Assembly (NCBI RefSeq): GCF_001078055.1
Contig: NZ_CP010777.1
Span: 124,001-188,000 of the forward strand
Source: Rufibacter radiotolerans
GTDB taxonomy: Bacteria > Bacteroidota > Bacteroidia > Cytophagales > Hymenobacteraceae
Direction of reading: 5' to 3'
DNA length: 64,000 nucleotides
Shown here: positions 26,208 through 34,610 of the stretch, one piece after another
Layout of the letters: each line of letters starts with the position of its first letter
Numbering within the stretch: the stretch's first letter is position 1
The notes under the pieces: generated by a model
Databases searched by the model: none
Told to the model about the DNA's origin: nothing
Seen by the model: the letters and a program-made list of their open reading frames with translations, nothing else
Translations under genes and position numbers: made by a program

Positions 26208-26529
26208 AGATTTGATAGTTGGTTTGAATATGTAACAAAGCATCTGAATTAAGGTTTTCCTGCGGGGGGAAGGAAAATCAGACAGTAATTCATACGAAAA
26301 GAATTCAAATTCAGCCGTGGGACTTGGGGAAAGACAGCGGTCCTGGACAGAGTCTGTTGATGCGGAGTTCACGGTTGAAAGGGGGGGCTACCGGAACCTA
26401 AGTTAATAAGGTAAGGGCTTACCTAGCGTGAAACGAAGGGCAACTGTAAAGGGGGCGGTTTCTAGTTTTGGCTCGTTTTCAGGAAAATAGGCCCTAAACG
26501 GGTAGAGAAATTTTTTATCTTTGAGTTAT
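26208..26529. other. Divergent intergenic region, DUF4199 / TonB protein
   Basis: It should hold promoters for both genes. A dispersed hairpin (26464-26500) and a TATCTTTG box (26516-26523) lie at the right end. Nothing else is recognisable. Confidence 0.45.
26464..26500. repeat. Dispersed hairpin repeat
   Basis: AGTTTTGGCTCGTTTTC and GAAAATAGGCCCTAAACG form a degraded copy immediately upstream of a -7-like box, where a -33 element would normally stand. Confidence 0.65.
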
Positions 26530-27684
26530 ATGCCTCAGTCCCCATTCCTGCGTCTTTTCGTGGCCTGCTTGTTCCTGCTGTCAATGGCAGGTACCATAGT
26601 GCAGGCCCAGCAAGGTACTGCGCCCCATGTGGTGTCGGTGACCATGTTCTATGACCAGAATAACGTGATCACCACGAAGCCCAAGGCGGCTTATATACGG
26701 GTGGCTTCCTTAGATACCGTGGCTTTGGTATTTAAGGGCATTGTCACGGACTACTATGACAACGGCCAGCCATACCGGCAGCTGAACTATGAGGCTACCG
26801 GCAAGGAAGGGGCGTTCCAGCTATTTCATCCGGGCAAAAAGCTAGAGGTGCAAGGGGTTTTCCTGGCCAACCAACCGGTAGGCCAATGGAAGTTCTATTA
26901 CCCAGACAGCAAACCCATGCAGACGGTAGAATTCCTGCCTGACCAGGATTACAAAGTGCTGAAGTACTATAATTTTCTGGGGCAGCAGCTGGTAAAAGAC
27001 GGCACGGGCCAGTGGGAGACCACCAGCAAGATTAAAGCTGGTGATATCTTCATGAACCTGCACCTGGAAGGCCAGTGGAAAAACGGCGTGAAGACCGGGC
27101 AGTGGGTGTTCCTGAAGACCGATGGCAAAAAGGTGTACGCCGAGGACTTTGAGAATGGGGTGTTCAAAAAGGGAATGCTGTACGGGCCCGGAGGGAAAAC
27201 CGTCATCCAAACCTATACCGACCAGGAAAGCGAGAAATGGCCCTTCCTGATTGCCTTAACTGAGTTGGAGAAGCTGAATTTTGACGTGGCTGCTTTTGGT
27301 AGTAAAGAGCGGGCCATGCGCTATATCCTCAGGAAAGAACATTTACTGCCCCTGGATACCATCCGCGTGGCGGTTGCGCCCAAACCAGAAAAGGAACCGG
27401 TGTTTCCTGGTGGGCAGGCCGCCTTGATGCGGTACCTGTCCTCTAGTTTCAGGATGCCTAGAGAAGACGCCGCCAAACGGATAGACGGAGCCGTGGTGGT
27501 GTCCTTTATAGTAGGCATAGACGGGAAGCTGTCTGATATTAAGATTGTACGCTCCCTCACCCCCGCCATAGACAAAGAAGTGATGCGGGTAGTCAGGCAA
27601 AGCGCTGGCTGGAAACCGGCTTTGCTCAACGGGGAACCGGTTCCCTACACCATCACCCTTCCTTACCGAATAAGGGCTATGTGA
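26530..27684 (+). CDS. Periplasmic protein with MORN-like repeats and TonB C-terminal domain
   Basis: The 384-residue protein has a signal peptide (ending IVQA). MORN/YwqK-like repeats follow (YDNGQPYRQLNYE, HPGKKLEVQGVF and GQWKFYYPDSKPMQTVEF, about residues 75-240). The C-terminal TonB domain starts at about residue 295 (VFPGGQAALMRYL) and ends with YTITLPYRI. TonB domains contact TonB-dependent receptors, but this protein has a cleavable signal rather than the N-terminal membrane anchor of classical TonB, so energy coupling is uncertain. A second TonB-domain gene follows 38 bases downstream. Confidence 0.82.
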   Translation: MPQSPFLRLFVACLFLLSMAGTIVQAQQGTAPHVVSVTMFYDQNNVITTKPKAAYIRVASLDTVALVFKGIVTDYYDNGQPYRQLNYEATGKEGAFQLFHPGKKLEVQGVFLANQPVGQWKFYYPDSKPMQTVEFLPDQDYKVLKYYNFLGQQLVKDGTGQWETTSKIKAGDIFMNLHLEGQWKNGVKTGQWVFLKTDGKKVYAEDFENGVFKKGMLYGPGGKTVIQTYTDQESEKWPFLIALTELEKLNFDVAAFGSKERAMRYILRKEHLLPLDTIRVAVAPKPEKEPVFPGGQAALMRYLSSSFRMPREDAAKRIDGAVVVSFIVGIDGKLSDIKIVRSLTPAIDKEVMRVVRQSAGWKPALLNGEPVPYTITLPYRIRAM

Positions 27685-27694
27685 TGATAGGTAC

Positions 27695-27702
27695 TATCTT
27701 TG
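27695..27702 (+). promoter_or_regulatory. -7 element before the second TonB-domain gene
   Basis: TATCTTTG is a perfect TAnnTTTG box 21 bases before the ATG at 27723. No TTTG lies at -33, so its activity is uncertain; it overlaps a longer in-frame start at 27681. Confidence 0.4.
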
Positions 27703-27722
27703 CCATTTCGTTACCCATTCTT

Positions 27723-28670
27723 ATGCTTCGATTTTTCTATAGTTTCTTCCTCCTGCTGCTTCCGTTTGTTACCCTGGGGCAGCAGCAATCCCTATCTGCG
27801 TACCAGCAGGAAATTGCCCGGCACCGCGCGCAGGAAGACAGCGTGTTCAAGCACTCTGAGAAATCTCCGCTCACCCCTGAAGATAAAGCCATCTTTGTTG
27901 GTCTGGCGTATTTCCCGGTGCAGGAGGTTTATAAGGTGAAAGCCCGGTTTGTACGCACCGCCCAGGAAGGGATATTTAAAATGCCCACCACAGGTACCCG
28001 CACCCCGGAGTATGTGAAATATGGCGAACTGCATTTTGCGTTCCAGGGCCAGCCGCTGCGCCTGAACGTGTACCAGAACCAGGAACTCATGAAACAGGTG
28101 CAGTACTCCAACTACCTGTTCATCCCGTTCACAGACGCCACCACCGGCCACGAAACCTACGCCACCGGCCGCTACCTGGACTTTTCTATTCCTGTGATGG
28201 GGCAGGATAGCGTCTGGGTAGATTTCAATAAAGCCTATAACCCGTCCTGCGCCTATTCAGCTGGCTATTCCTGTCCCATCCCGCCTAAGGAGAACAAGCT
28301 GCCTGTGCGGGTTGAGGCGGGGGTGAAGAATTATGAGAAACCTTTTGTGGTAGGTGTTATACGCACAGCCAATGAAACCCTGCCAGAGTATCCGGGGGGA
28401 ATGGCTGCTTTGTATAAGTACTTGGCCAGTCAGTTCAGAATGCCGACCCAGGCTATCAAAAACAAAATAAGCGGAACCGTATTAGTTGAGTTTACTATCA
28501 AGAAAGACGGCTCTTTGGAAGATTTTGAAGTGCTTAAATCTTTGGATCCTGAAGTAGACCGGGAGCTCATCAGGATTTTAAAACGCATGCCTTACTGGAT
28601 ACCGTCCAGGCAAGATGGAAAAAGAGTCAACTTCAGATACAGGATGCCTTATACAGTTGTCGTGAAGTAA
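27723..28670 (+). CDS. Secreted TonB C-terminal domain protein
   Basis: The 315-residue protein has a signal peptide (MLRFFYSFFLLLLPFVTLG) and a central domain of about 170 residues that I do not recognise. A C-terminal TonB domain begins at about residue 225 (LPEYPGGMAALYKYLASQF) with VLVEFTIKKDGSLEDFEV and a terminal YTVVV strand. It is closely similar in its last 90 residues to the preceding protein, so the pair probably arose by duplication. The ATG at 27723 is preferred because it opens the signal peptide. Confidence 0.82.
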   Translation: MLRFFYSFFLLLLPFVTLGQQQSLSAYQQEIARHRAQEDSVFKHSEKSPLTPEDKAIFVGLAYFPVQEVYKVKARFVRTAQEGIFKMPTTGTRTPEYVKYGELHFAFQGQPLRLNVYQNQELMKQVQYSNYLFIPFTDATTGHETYATGRYLDFSIPVMGQDSVWVDFNKAYNPSCAYSAGYSCPIPPKENKLPVRVEAGVKNYEKPFVVGVIRTANETLPEYPGGMAALYKYLASQFRMPTQAIKNKISGTVLVEFTIKKDGSLEDFEVLKSLDPEVDRELIRILKRMPYWIPSRQDGKRVNFRYRMPYTVVVK

Positions 28671-28726
28671 AAGGCGTCATATTCGGTGCGTTCCAATCCA
28701 TCCTAAATGGGTAAGCAGTTACGGGA

Positions 28727-28780
28727 GAAGCATCCGTTTTTGGCTTTTTTTGGTGAAAACAGGCCAAAAATGGATGCTTC
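28727..28780. repeat. Dispersed hairpin repeat between convergent genes
   Basis: The outer arms GAAGCATCCGTTTTTGGC and GCCAAAAATGGATGCTTC extend the usual core. It ends one base before the flippase stop codon and may serve as a terminator for both genes. Confidence 0.8.
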
Positions 28781-28781
28781 T

Positions 28782-29843
28782 TTATACTTCGACTTCGTCC
28801 TCAGGATGCTCGCCGAAAACGCGCAATACCCAACGGGGCAGGAAGAACGAGCCTAGAATCAAGTACAGATAATACGTCACCACGCGGTAGAGCAGGACAA
28901 TCACCGTGGTGAACCGACCCAGGAACTGCCCGAAGAAGGTAGGGAAGGCCACCTCGGCAATACCAGCCCCGCCCGGCGTCACGGCTACCAATAACACAAT
29001 CTTGTAGATCATGTTGCGGGAGAAGATGAGCACGTGGTCATGGAAAGAGATATCTGTAAAGGCGGCAATGAGGCAGTTGATAACAAAGTAGCGGGCCGTC
29101 CAGACAAAGGCCGTGCTGAGGGCGGCATTGGCCCAGTAGCCAAACGTGCTGCCTTTCAGTTGCTGCGACGCCCACACCAATTCATTTCCGTTTTTATAGG
29201 CCCCAGCCCTGAACCGGCGGGTCAACCTGAAAGAGGTGGCCCGCAGAAACAGGCGCTTTACCGCGGTAGGGTTGATCAAAAGGCCATAGGCCATGATAAA
29301 GGCATACAGGGCAATCAGGACGTAGCTGATAACAAAGGCAATCTCCAAGCTTTGCGTCACCGAGAACTCCATGGCCGATACCTGCGGGAAGATATCGCCG
29401 GCGGTGATCAAAAACACCAGGGGCACGGCCACAATAAAGTAGAGGTTATCCAGCATGGCCGTCACCATCACGTAGGCCAGAGACTTGCCCAGACTGATTC
29501 CTTCCTTGTTCAGAATAAAGGCCGCCACGGTAGAACCGCCCACCACAGAGGGCATCACGCAGGAAGCAAACTCCCAAAGCATGATCACGTCTACGCTCTT
29601 GCGCCAGCTCAGGAATTTCTCCGTGACGTAGCGTATGCGGTAGATATATCCAAAATCGCGCACCACCAGCACCAAAAACGTCATGAACAACCAGAACGGC
29701 TTGGCGTTGTAGAGCGGCGTGAGATCCATCTCGGCGCTGTCTCTGTAAAACATGTACCCAATCACGCCCAGGCCAATCACCACCGGAATGAGAATGCGTT
29801 GCGGGGTGAAGTAGGAAAGCAGTTTCTTACGATTCAGATCCAT
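28782..29843 (-). CDS. Flippase-like integral membrane protein (LPG synthase TM family)
   Basis: The 353-residue protein has about eight membrane helices and the features of the lysylphosphatidylglycerol synthase transmembrane/UPF0104 family: MPSVVGGSTVAAFILNKEG, a central TARYF stretch, and VAVTPGGAGIAEVAF near the C-terminus. Family members move or modify lipids, but the catalytic domain that adds lysine is absent, so the substrate is unknown. Its start overlaps the end of scpA by 17 bases, implying coupled translation. Confidence 0.85.
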   Translation of the reverse strand: MDLNRKKLLSYFTPQRILIPVVIGLGVIGYMFYRDSAEMDLTPLYNAKPFWLFMTFLVLVVRDFGYIYRIRYVTEKFLSWRKSVDVIMLWEFASCVMPSVVGGSTVAAFILNKEGISLGKSLAYVMVTAMLDNLYFIVAVPLVFLITAGDIFPQVSAMEFSVTQSLEIAFVISYVLIALYAFIMAYGLLINPTAVKRLFLRATSFRLTRRFRAGAYKNGNELVWASQQLKGSTFGYWANAALSTAFVWTARYFVINCLIAAFTDISFHDHVLIFSRNMIYKIVLLVAVTPGGAGIAEVAFPTFFGQFLGRFTTVIVLLYRVVTYYLYLILGSFFLPRWVLRVFGEHPEDEVEV

Positions 29844-30603
29844 GGTCAGGGGCGGTCAAATGCTGGGTGTCAGAATACGGCACAATGCGGAAATTATTGA
29901 ACCCATCGGCAATCTCCAGGCCAATCTCGTTGAGCTGGAGCAAGTCTAAAATGGCCAGAAAGTTGAAAATGAGGCCTATTTTGTCTGGAAACGCATCTAT
30001 CAGATCTGAGAACTGCACGGTGCCCTGGGCGCTCACGCGGTGCTTGATGTAGTTGCGTTGCTGGTCAATGGTGTAAGGGTACGTGTAAACCGTGTGTTTG
30101 GGTCGGTTCTGCTCGTCCTCGTAGCGTTGCATGGCCTTATGGAAAGACTGCATGAGGTGGTAGAGGTTGAGGTCTTTGAGCTCGTACTCAAGTTGATGCA
30201 GGGCGGCAATCTTACTCAGTTCGGTATCTGTGTTGCCGCGCTGCTCCTGTTGCAGGCGCACGTCTTCCAACAGACTCAGGTCACCCAGCACCTCTTTGTA
30301 GCGCTTGTATTCCAGCAAATGCTGCACCAGTTCCTGGCGCGGGTCAATCTCGTTCCCCTCGGCGTCTTTCTCAAAACGGGGCAGCAGCATCTTGGCCTTA
30401 ATGCGCATGAGCGTGGCGGCGGTGAGAATAAACTCGCTGGCCACTTCCATGTTCATGGTCTCGAGTTGCCGTATGTAGCCCACAAAGTCATTGGTGATCT
30501 GGAAGATGGGAATATCATGGATATCCAGCTCGTCGCGCTCAATAAAGAAGAGCAACAGATCAAACGGGCCTTCAAACAGTGATAACTTAATCTCGAAACT
30601 CAC
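29827..30603 (-). CDS. scpA: Segregation and condensation protein A
   Basis: ScpA is the kleisin subunit that joins SMC and ScpB into the condensin complex for chromosome segregation. The 258-residue protein begins FEIKLSLFEGPFDLLLFFI, a diagnostic N-terminal SMC-binding segment, followed by IPIFQITNDFVGYI, AATLMRIKAKMLLPR and a C-terminal winged-helix region with FNFLAILDLLQLNEI. The start is a GTG at 30603. scpB and smc are not in the window. Confidence 0.92.
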   Translation of the reverse strand: MSFEIKLSLFEGPFDLLLFFIERDELDIHDIPIFQITNDFVGYIRQLETMNMEVASEFILTAATLMRIKAKMLLPRFEKDAEGNEIDPRQELVQHLLEYKRYKEVLGDLSLLEDVRLQQEQRGNTDTELSKIAALHQLEYELKDLNLYHLMQSFHKAMQRYEDEQNRPKHTVYTYPYTIDQQRNYIKHRVSAQGTVQFSDLIDAFPDKIGLIFNFLAILDLLQLNEIGLEIADGFNNFRIVPYSDTQHLTAPDHGSES

Positions 30604-30680
30604 GGGCAGCGGTACGGCAATGGTTATGTTTCAAAATTACGCATAAGAAATGCCAACCGCCAACGTTTACACCGGAAGAA

Positions 30681-30722
30681 CCTGTTTTTGAGCCGTTTTC
30701 TGGAAAACAGCCGTAAAACAGG
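30681..30722. repeat. Dispersed hairpin repeat
   Basis: CCTGTTTTTGAGCCGTTTTC and GAAAACAGCCGTAAAACAGG form the arms. It lies in the divergent gap between scpA and dxs. Confidence 0.78.
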
Positions 30723-30882
30723 GAAAGAAGCGGCATTCATGCCGAACTTTTGGCCCCGAACCGGCAAACAATTTAGAATCAGAAAAAATCAGTAATTTTA
30801 CCTTTTGTTTGGGTGCAATACGTATAGTTAAACTTTTAGCGGAATACCCTGTTGCATTCATATCCACCTCACACGCACACCT

Positions 30883-32799
30883 ATGATGATTGAACCCGGA
30901 GAACTGCTGGCCCAGATCAACTCGCCCGCCGATTTGCGCCAACTGCCTGAAGACCAGTTGCTGCAGGTGTGCCAGGAGTTGCGGCAATTCATTATTGACA
31001 ACGTGTCAATTTACGGGGGGCACTTCGGGGCCAGCCTGGGCGTGGTGGAGATGACCGTGGCCCTGCATTACGTGTTCAACACCCCCTATGACCAACTGGT
31101 CTGGGACGTGGGGCACCAGGCCTACGGGCACAAGATCCTGACCGGCCGGCGCGACCAGTTCCACACCAACCGCAAGCTCAACGGTATCTCGGGTTTCCCT
31201 AAAAGAAAAGAAAGCGAGTATGACGCCTTTGGCGTAGGGCACTCCAGTACGTCTATCTCGGCGGCGCTGGGCATGGCCGTGGCCTCGCAGATCAAGAAAG
31301 AATATGACCGCCACCACATTGCCGTGATCGGGGATGGATCCATGACCGCGGGCATGGCCTTTGAGGCCCTGAACCACGGCGGCGCCACCGATGCCGACCT
31401 GCTGGTGGTCTTGAACGACAACTGCATGAGCATTGACCCCAACGTGGGCGCGCTCAAAGAATATTTAACCGACATTACTACCTCCCGCACCTACAACAAG
31501 GTGCGCGACGAGCTCTGGAACATCCTGGGTAAGATCAGTAAGTTCGGCCCTAACGCCCAGCAGATTGCCTCTAAGGTGGAAAGCGGCATCAAAGCCACGC
31601 TGCTCAAGCAAAGCAACCTGTTTGAAAGCCTCAAGTTCCGCTATTTCGGGCCCATTGACGGCCATGATGTGAATCATCTGGCCAGTGTGTTGCAGGACCT
31701 GAAGAAGATCCCGGGCCCTAAGATTCTGCACTGCGTCACCGTGAAAGGCAAAGGCTACGCCCTGGCTGAAAAAGAGCAGACCAAATGGCACGCGCCCGGC
31801 CTGTTTGACAAACTCACCGGTGAAATCTACAAAGTACACCACACCACCCCTCAGCCCCCCAAATACCAGGATGTCTTCGGGCATACCCTGCTGGAGATGG
31901 CCGAGGAGAACGAGAAAATCATGGGCGTAACCCCGGCCATGCCGAGCGGGTCTTCCATGAACATCATGATGGCCGCCATGCCAGACCGCGCGCTGGACGT
32001 GGGCATTGCCGAGCAGCACGCCGTTACGTTCTCTGCTGGCCTTGCCACGCAGGGCTTGGTTCCGTTCTGTAATATCTACTCCAGTTTCATGCAACGCGGG
32101 TATGACCAGGTGGTGCATGATGTCTGCTTGCAGAACCTGCACGTGGTTTTCTGCCTGGACCGCGCCGGTTTTGCCGGGGCCGATGGCCAGACTCACCACG
32201 GTTCCTATGACATTGCCTTTATGCGTTGCCTGCCCAACATGGTGGTGGCTTCGCCGATGAACGAGCAGGAGCTGCGTAACCTCATGTACACCGCCAGTTT
32301 AGATGGCGGCGGGCCTTTTACCATTCGGTACCCGCGCGGTGAAGGCGTGATGCCCGAGTGGCGCACCCCCCTTGAACGACTGGAAATCGGCAAAGGCCGC
32401 ACCATTCAGGAAGGCGAGGAAGTAGCAATTCTAACATTTGGCCACATAGGAAACTATGCTGTGGATGTTTGCAAGAACCTGCGGCTAGACGGGCTCCGTC
32501 CGGGTCACTATGACATGCGCTACGCCAAGCCGCTGGATGAAAAGCTGCTGCACCACATTTTCAAGACCTATGACAAAGTAGTGACCGTGGAAGACGGCTG
32601 CCTGCAAGGCGGCTTCGGGAGCGCCATCCTGGAGTTCATGGCCGACCACCACTACCACGCGCAGGTGAGACGCCTGGGTATCCCGGACACCATTGTGGAA
32701 CACGGCACCCAGATGGAACTGCACCGCCTCTGCGGCTTTGACCCAGACGGCATTGAGCGCACCGTACGCGAACTCATGGAAGTGCACGTACGGGTGTAA
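30883..32799 (+). CDS. dxs: 1-deoxy-D-xylulose-5-phosphate synthase
   Basis: DXS condenses pyruvate and glyceraldehyde 3-phosphate with thiamine diphosphate, the entry step of the MEP isoprenoid pathway. The 638-residue protein is full length. It shows WDVGHQAYGHKILTGRR (about 70-86), the ThDP motif GDGSMTAGMAFEALN ... LNDNCMSI (about 152-190), the second-half IAEQHAVTFSAGLA with the catalytic glutamate, and DRAGFAGADGQTHHG. The first of two adjacent ATGs is used. The isoprenoid link with the UbiA gene is only functional, not positional. Confidence 0.97.
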   Translation: MMIEPGELLAQINSPADLRQLPEDQLLQVCQELRQFIIDNVSIYGGHFGASLGVVEMTVALHYVFNTPYDQLVWDVGHQAYGHKILTGRRDQFHTNRKLNGISGFPKRKESEYDAFGVGHSSTSISAALGMAVASQIKKEYDRHHIAVIGDGSMTAGMAFEALNHGGATDADLLVVLNDNCMSIDPNVGALKEYLTDITTSRTYNKVRDELWNILGKISKFGPNAQQIASKVESGIKATLLKQSNLFESLKFRYFGPIDGHDVNHLASVLQDLKKIPGPKILHCVTVKGKGYALAEKEQTKWHAPGLFDKLTGEIYKVHHTTPQPPKYQDVFGHTLLEMAEENEKIMGVTPAMPSGSSMNIMMAAMPDRALDVGIAEQHAVTFSAGLATQGLVPFCNIYSSFMQRGYDQVVHDVCLQNLHVVFCLDRAGFAGADGQTHHGSYDIAFMRCLPNMVVASPMNEQELRNLMYTASLDGGGPFTIRYPRGEGVMPEWRTPLERLEIGKGRTIQEGEEVAILTFGHIGNYAVDVCKNLRLDGLRPGHYDMRYAKPLDEKLLHHIFKTYDKVVTVEDGCLQGGFGSAILEFMADHHYHAQVRRLGIPDTIVEHGTQMELHRLCGFDPDGIERTVRELMEVHVRV

Positions 32800-32825
32800 C
32801 TTTTCCATAAGAAATATAAGTGAGC

Positions 32826-32861
32826 AGCCCTCACAGGTTTTCAACACCTGTGAGGGCTTTT
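32826..32861. terminator. Terminator after dxs
   Basis: AGCCCTCACAGGT and ACCTGTGAGGGCT form a perfect 13-bp stem with a 7-base loop, followed by a short T run. Confidence 0.9.
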
Positions 32862-32900
32862 CGTTTTAAGCCCATTTTCCGTAAAACAGGCTAAAAACAG
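32862..32900. repeat. Dispersed hairpin repeat
   Basis: CGTTTTAAGCCCATTTT and AAAACAGGCTAAAAACAG form an imperfect stem abutting the dxs terminator. Confidence 0.7.
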
Positions 32901-33014
32901 CTTTTACAGCGTTTAATTCAAAAGTAACCTGAGTAGCCTTCTATGGCGCAGATTTACCTCCGTGACTTACTTATTAGTCAATCCCCATGGCTACAGGTTC
33001 CCGACTCTCCGCAT

Positions 33015-33063
33015 GCGGATTACAAATCCGCTTACCAAAAGTTCGGGATTGCAAATCCCGAAC
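33015..33063. repeat. REP-like pair of GGATT/AATCC palindromes
   Basis: Two palindromes, 33015-33031 (GCGGATTACAAATCCGC) and 33041-33063 (outer arms GTTCGGG / CCCGAAC, core GCA), are the same types as units at 13942-14070. Both are in the inverted orientation. Confidence 0.8.
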
Positions 33064-33220
33064 AGCGAATAAAGTAGTTTTCAGGGAAATGGGCAAGAAA
33101 CGGCTTCCTCCTGCGTTAGCCTTATGAGAACAGGAAGATCCGCTGTAGCGGCGAGTGCGCTGATAATTGCCTCGCTCTGAAACAAATTGACTACCTTCCA
33201 GCAAAAGAACGCTTCCGCTC

Positions 33221-33505
33221 ATGCCTGCACCAACCTTACCCCTGAAAGAGAAAATCAAGATATACCTTGGGTGTTTCCTGCTCACGCTGGCCATTTATAC
33301 TGTGATAGACATGTACGTGCCAATGAAAAAGCTGTGGGCCGGAGAGGTGATGTCTTTTCAGGAGTTGGTGACGCACATTCAATGGCATAAGAAGGCGCCT
33401 TTCATAGCCCTTATCACCTTTTTGATGGGGAGAAGCACCATAAAGAAAAGAACCAAGGCCCTAACTGAAGGCCCGGCGAGAGAGCATGAAGCGGTGGCGC
33501 AGTAG
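33221..33505 (+). CDS. Small membrane protein of unknown function
   Basis: This 94-residue frame encodes two probable membrane helices (about 12-29 and 56-66) separated by a polar segment, with a charged tail rich in Glu and Arg. Codon composition is like that of the neighbours and an ATG start is available. It is flanked by repeat-rich spacers, and a dispersed hairpin follows 24 bases after the stop. I do not recognise a family. It is the only call in this stretch with little external support. Confidence 0.55.
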   Translation: MPAPTLPLKEKIKIYLGCFLLTLAIYTVIDMYVPMKKLWAGEVMSFQELVTHIQWHKKAPFIALITFLMGRSTIKKRTKALTEGPAREHEAVAQ

Positions 33506-33529
33506 CGTCCAGCAGCGAAAGTGCCTTGG

Positions 33530-33565
33530 CTGTTTTGGGCCTGTTTTGCGTAAAACAGGTCATAA
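33530..33565. repeat. Dispersed hairpin repeat
   Basis: CTGTTTTGGGCCTGTTTT pairs with AAAACAGGTC; the outer right arm is lost. The copy ends 12 bases before the hydrolase start codon. Confidence 0.7.
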
Positions 33566-33577
33566 TCAACCCATACC

Positions 33578-34393
33578 ATGACCAATCCATCCCTTTCCTA
33601 TACCCAGACCGGCTCTGGCCCTGCCCTTGTTTTTCTACACGGTTTCTGTGAAAGCAAAGACCTCTGGACCGACTTCACCAAACCCCTCGGTCACGAGTTC
33701 CGCGTTATCTGCTTAGACCTGCCCGGCCACGGCGAAAGCCCCGTGCCCCAGGATTTTTCCATGGAAAGCCAGGCCCGGCACGTGCATGAAACGCTCAAAA
33801 AGCTTGACATTGACAGCTGTCTGTTGGTAGGTCATTCCATGGGCGGCTACGTGGCGCTGGCTTTTGCCCAGGCGTTCCCGGAGATGATCTACGGCCTGTG
33901 CCTATTCCACTCCAGCGCCTTGCCAGACAGCCAGGAGAAAAAGGAAAGCCGGAACAAAACCATTGAGTTTGTGGAGAAGAACGGGGTGCAGAAACTCATG
34001 GACACGCTCATTGCCCCGTTGTTTGCTGAGAGCAACCAGAAAAGCTGTAAGGAAGCCATCAAGAAAATGCAGGACATCGGAAAAGCCACTAAGGAAGCTA
34101 CCGTAGTGGGCTGCTTGCAGGCCATGCGCGACCGCCAGGATAGAACCGCGGTACTGCAGAAATCTCAGGTGCCGGTTCTGTTCATCGCCGGGAAAGAAGA
34201 CCCGGCCGTGCCCCTGGAGGCTACCCTGCAGCAGTGCCACCTGCCCGAAGATAGCACCGTTCATTTCCTGGGCCACGTAGGCCACATGGGTATGTTTGAA
34301 CGAACCACGCTAACCCGTGCTGCCTTGGTGCAATTCGCGGAGAGCTTATCGCCGGCCAACACGCAGAAATACCGGAGCACCAATTCTTTCTAA
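33578..34393 (+). CDS. Alpha/beta hydrolase
   Basis: The 271-residue cytosolic protein has the alpha/beta hydrolase fold: an oxyanion segment FLHGFCESKDLW, a DLPGHGES turn and the nucleophile elbow GHSMGG with S87. The likely acid is the aspartate of AGKEDPAVP and the likely histidine lies in GHVGHMGMFE. There is no signal peptide. Substrate cannot be inferred; similar proteins include esterases and C-C hydrolases. Confidence 0.88.
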   Translation: MTNPSLSYTQTGSGPALVFLHGFCESKDLWTDFTKPLGHEFRVICLDLPGHGESPVPQDFSMESQARHVHETLKKLDIDSCLLVGHSMGGYVALAFAQAFPEMIYGLCLFHSSALPDSQEKKESRNKTIEFVEKNGVQKLMDTLIAPLFAESNQKSCKEAIKKMQDIGKATKEATVVGCLQAMRDRQDRTAVLQKSQVPVLFIAGKEDPAVPLEATLQQCHLPEDSTVHFLGHVGHMGMFERTTLTRAALVQFAESLSPANTQKYRSTNSF

Positions 34394-34422
34394 GGTAAGT
34401 AGCCACATTGCGTATAAAGTTG

Positions 34423-34470
34423 AAACCCGTTTCGGGGCTGTTTTTCATAAAACAGCCCCGAAACGGGTTT
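34423..34470. repeat. Dispersed hairpin repeat, GC-rich variant
   Basis: AAACCCGTTTCGGGGCTG and CAGCCCCGAAACGGGTTT flank TTTT-tcat-AAAA. Compared with other copies, several arm positions differ and their partners differ to match. Confidence 0.9.
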
Positions 34471-34610
34471 TCTTTTGCCCGGCCGCAGGTTTTAGGCTAG
34501 CCAGCTGTGACAAAACCGAACGGCTGTTTCGTTAACTCATGAATTTCCTCTATTTTCAAGGCTAGAGTTAACCTGTTCCCAACCTTACACCAAATTACAC
34601 TCACTTCTCC

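Larger units (their letters stand above)
32800..33220. other. Repeat-rich gap after dxs
   Basis: It holds a terminator (32826-32861), a dispersed hairpin (32862-32900), two REP-like palindromes (33015-33063) and a decayed hairpin remnant near 33074-33103. No gene is supported. Confidence 0.6.

Noticed and set aside
28727..28780. Treating all dispersed hairpins simply as intrinsic terminators
   Set aside because: This copy and the one at 37574 sit between convergent genes and could terminate, but most copies lack a T tract, several follow a normal terminator, and one lies inside a probable operon and others upstream of genes.
32974..33294. Minus-strand open frame of 106 codons
   Set aside because: It runs through the REP-like palindromes and overlaps the start of the better-supported small membrane protein; it has no recognisable features.
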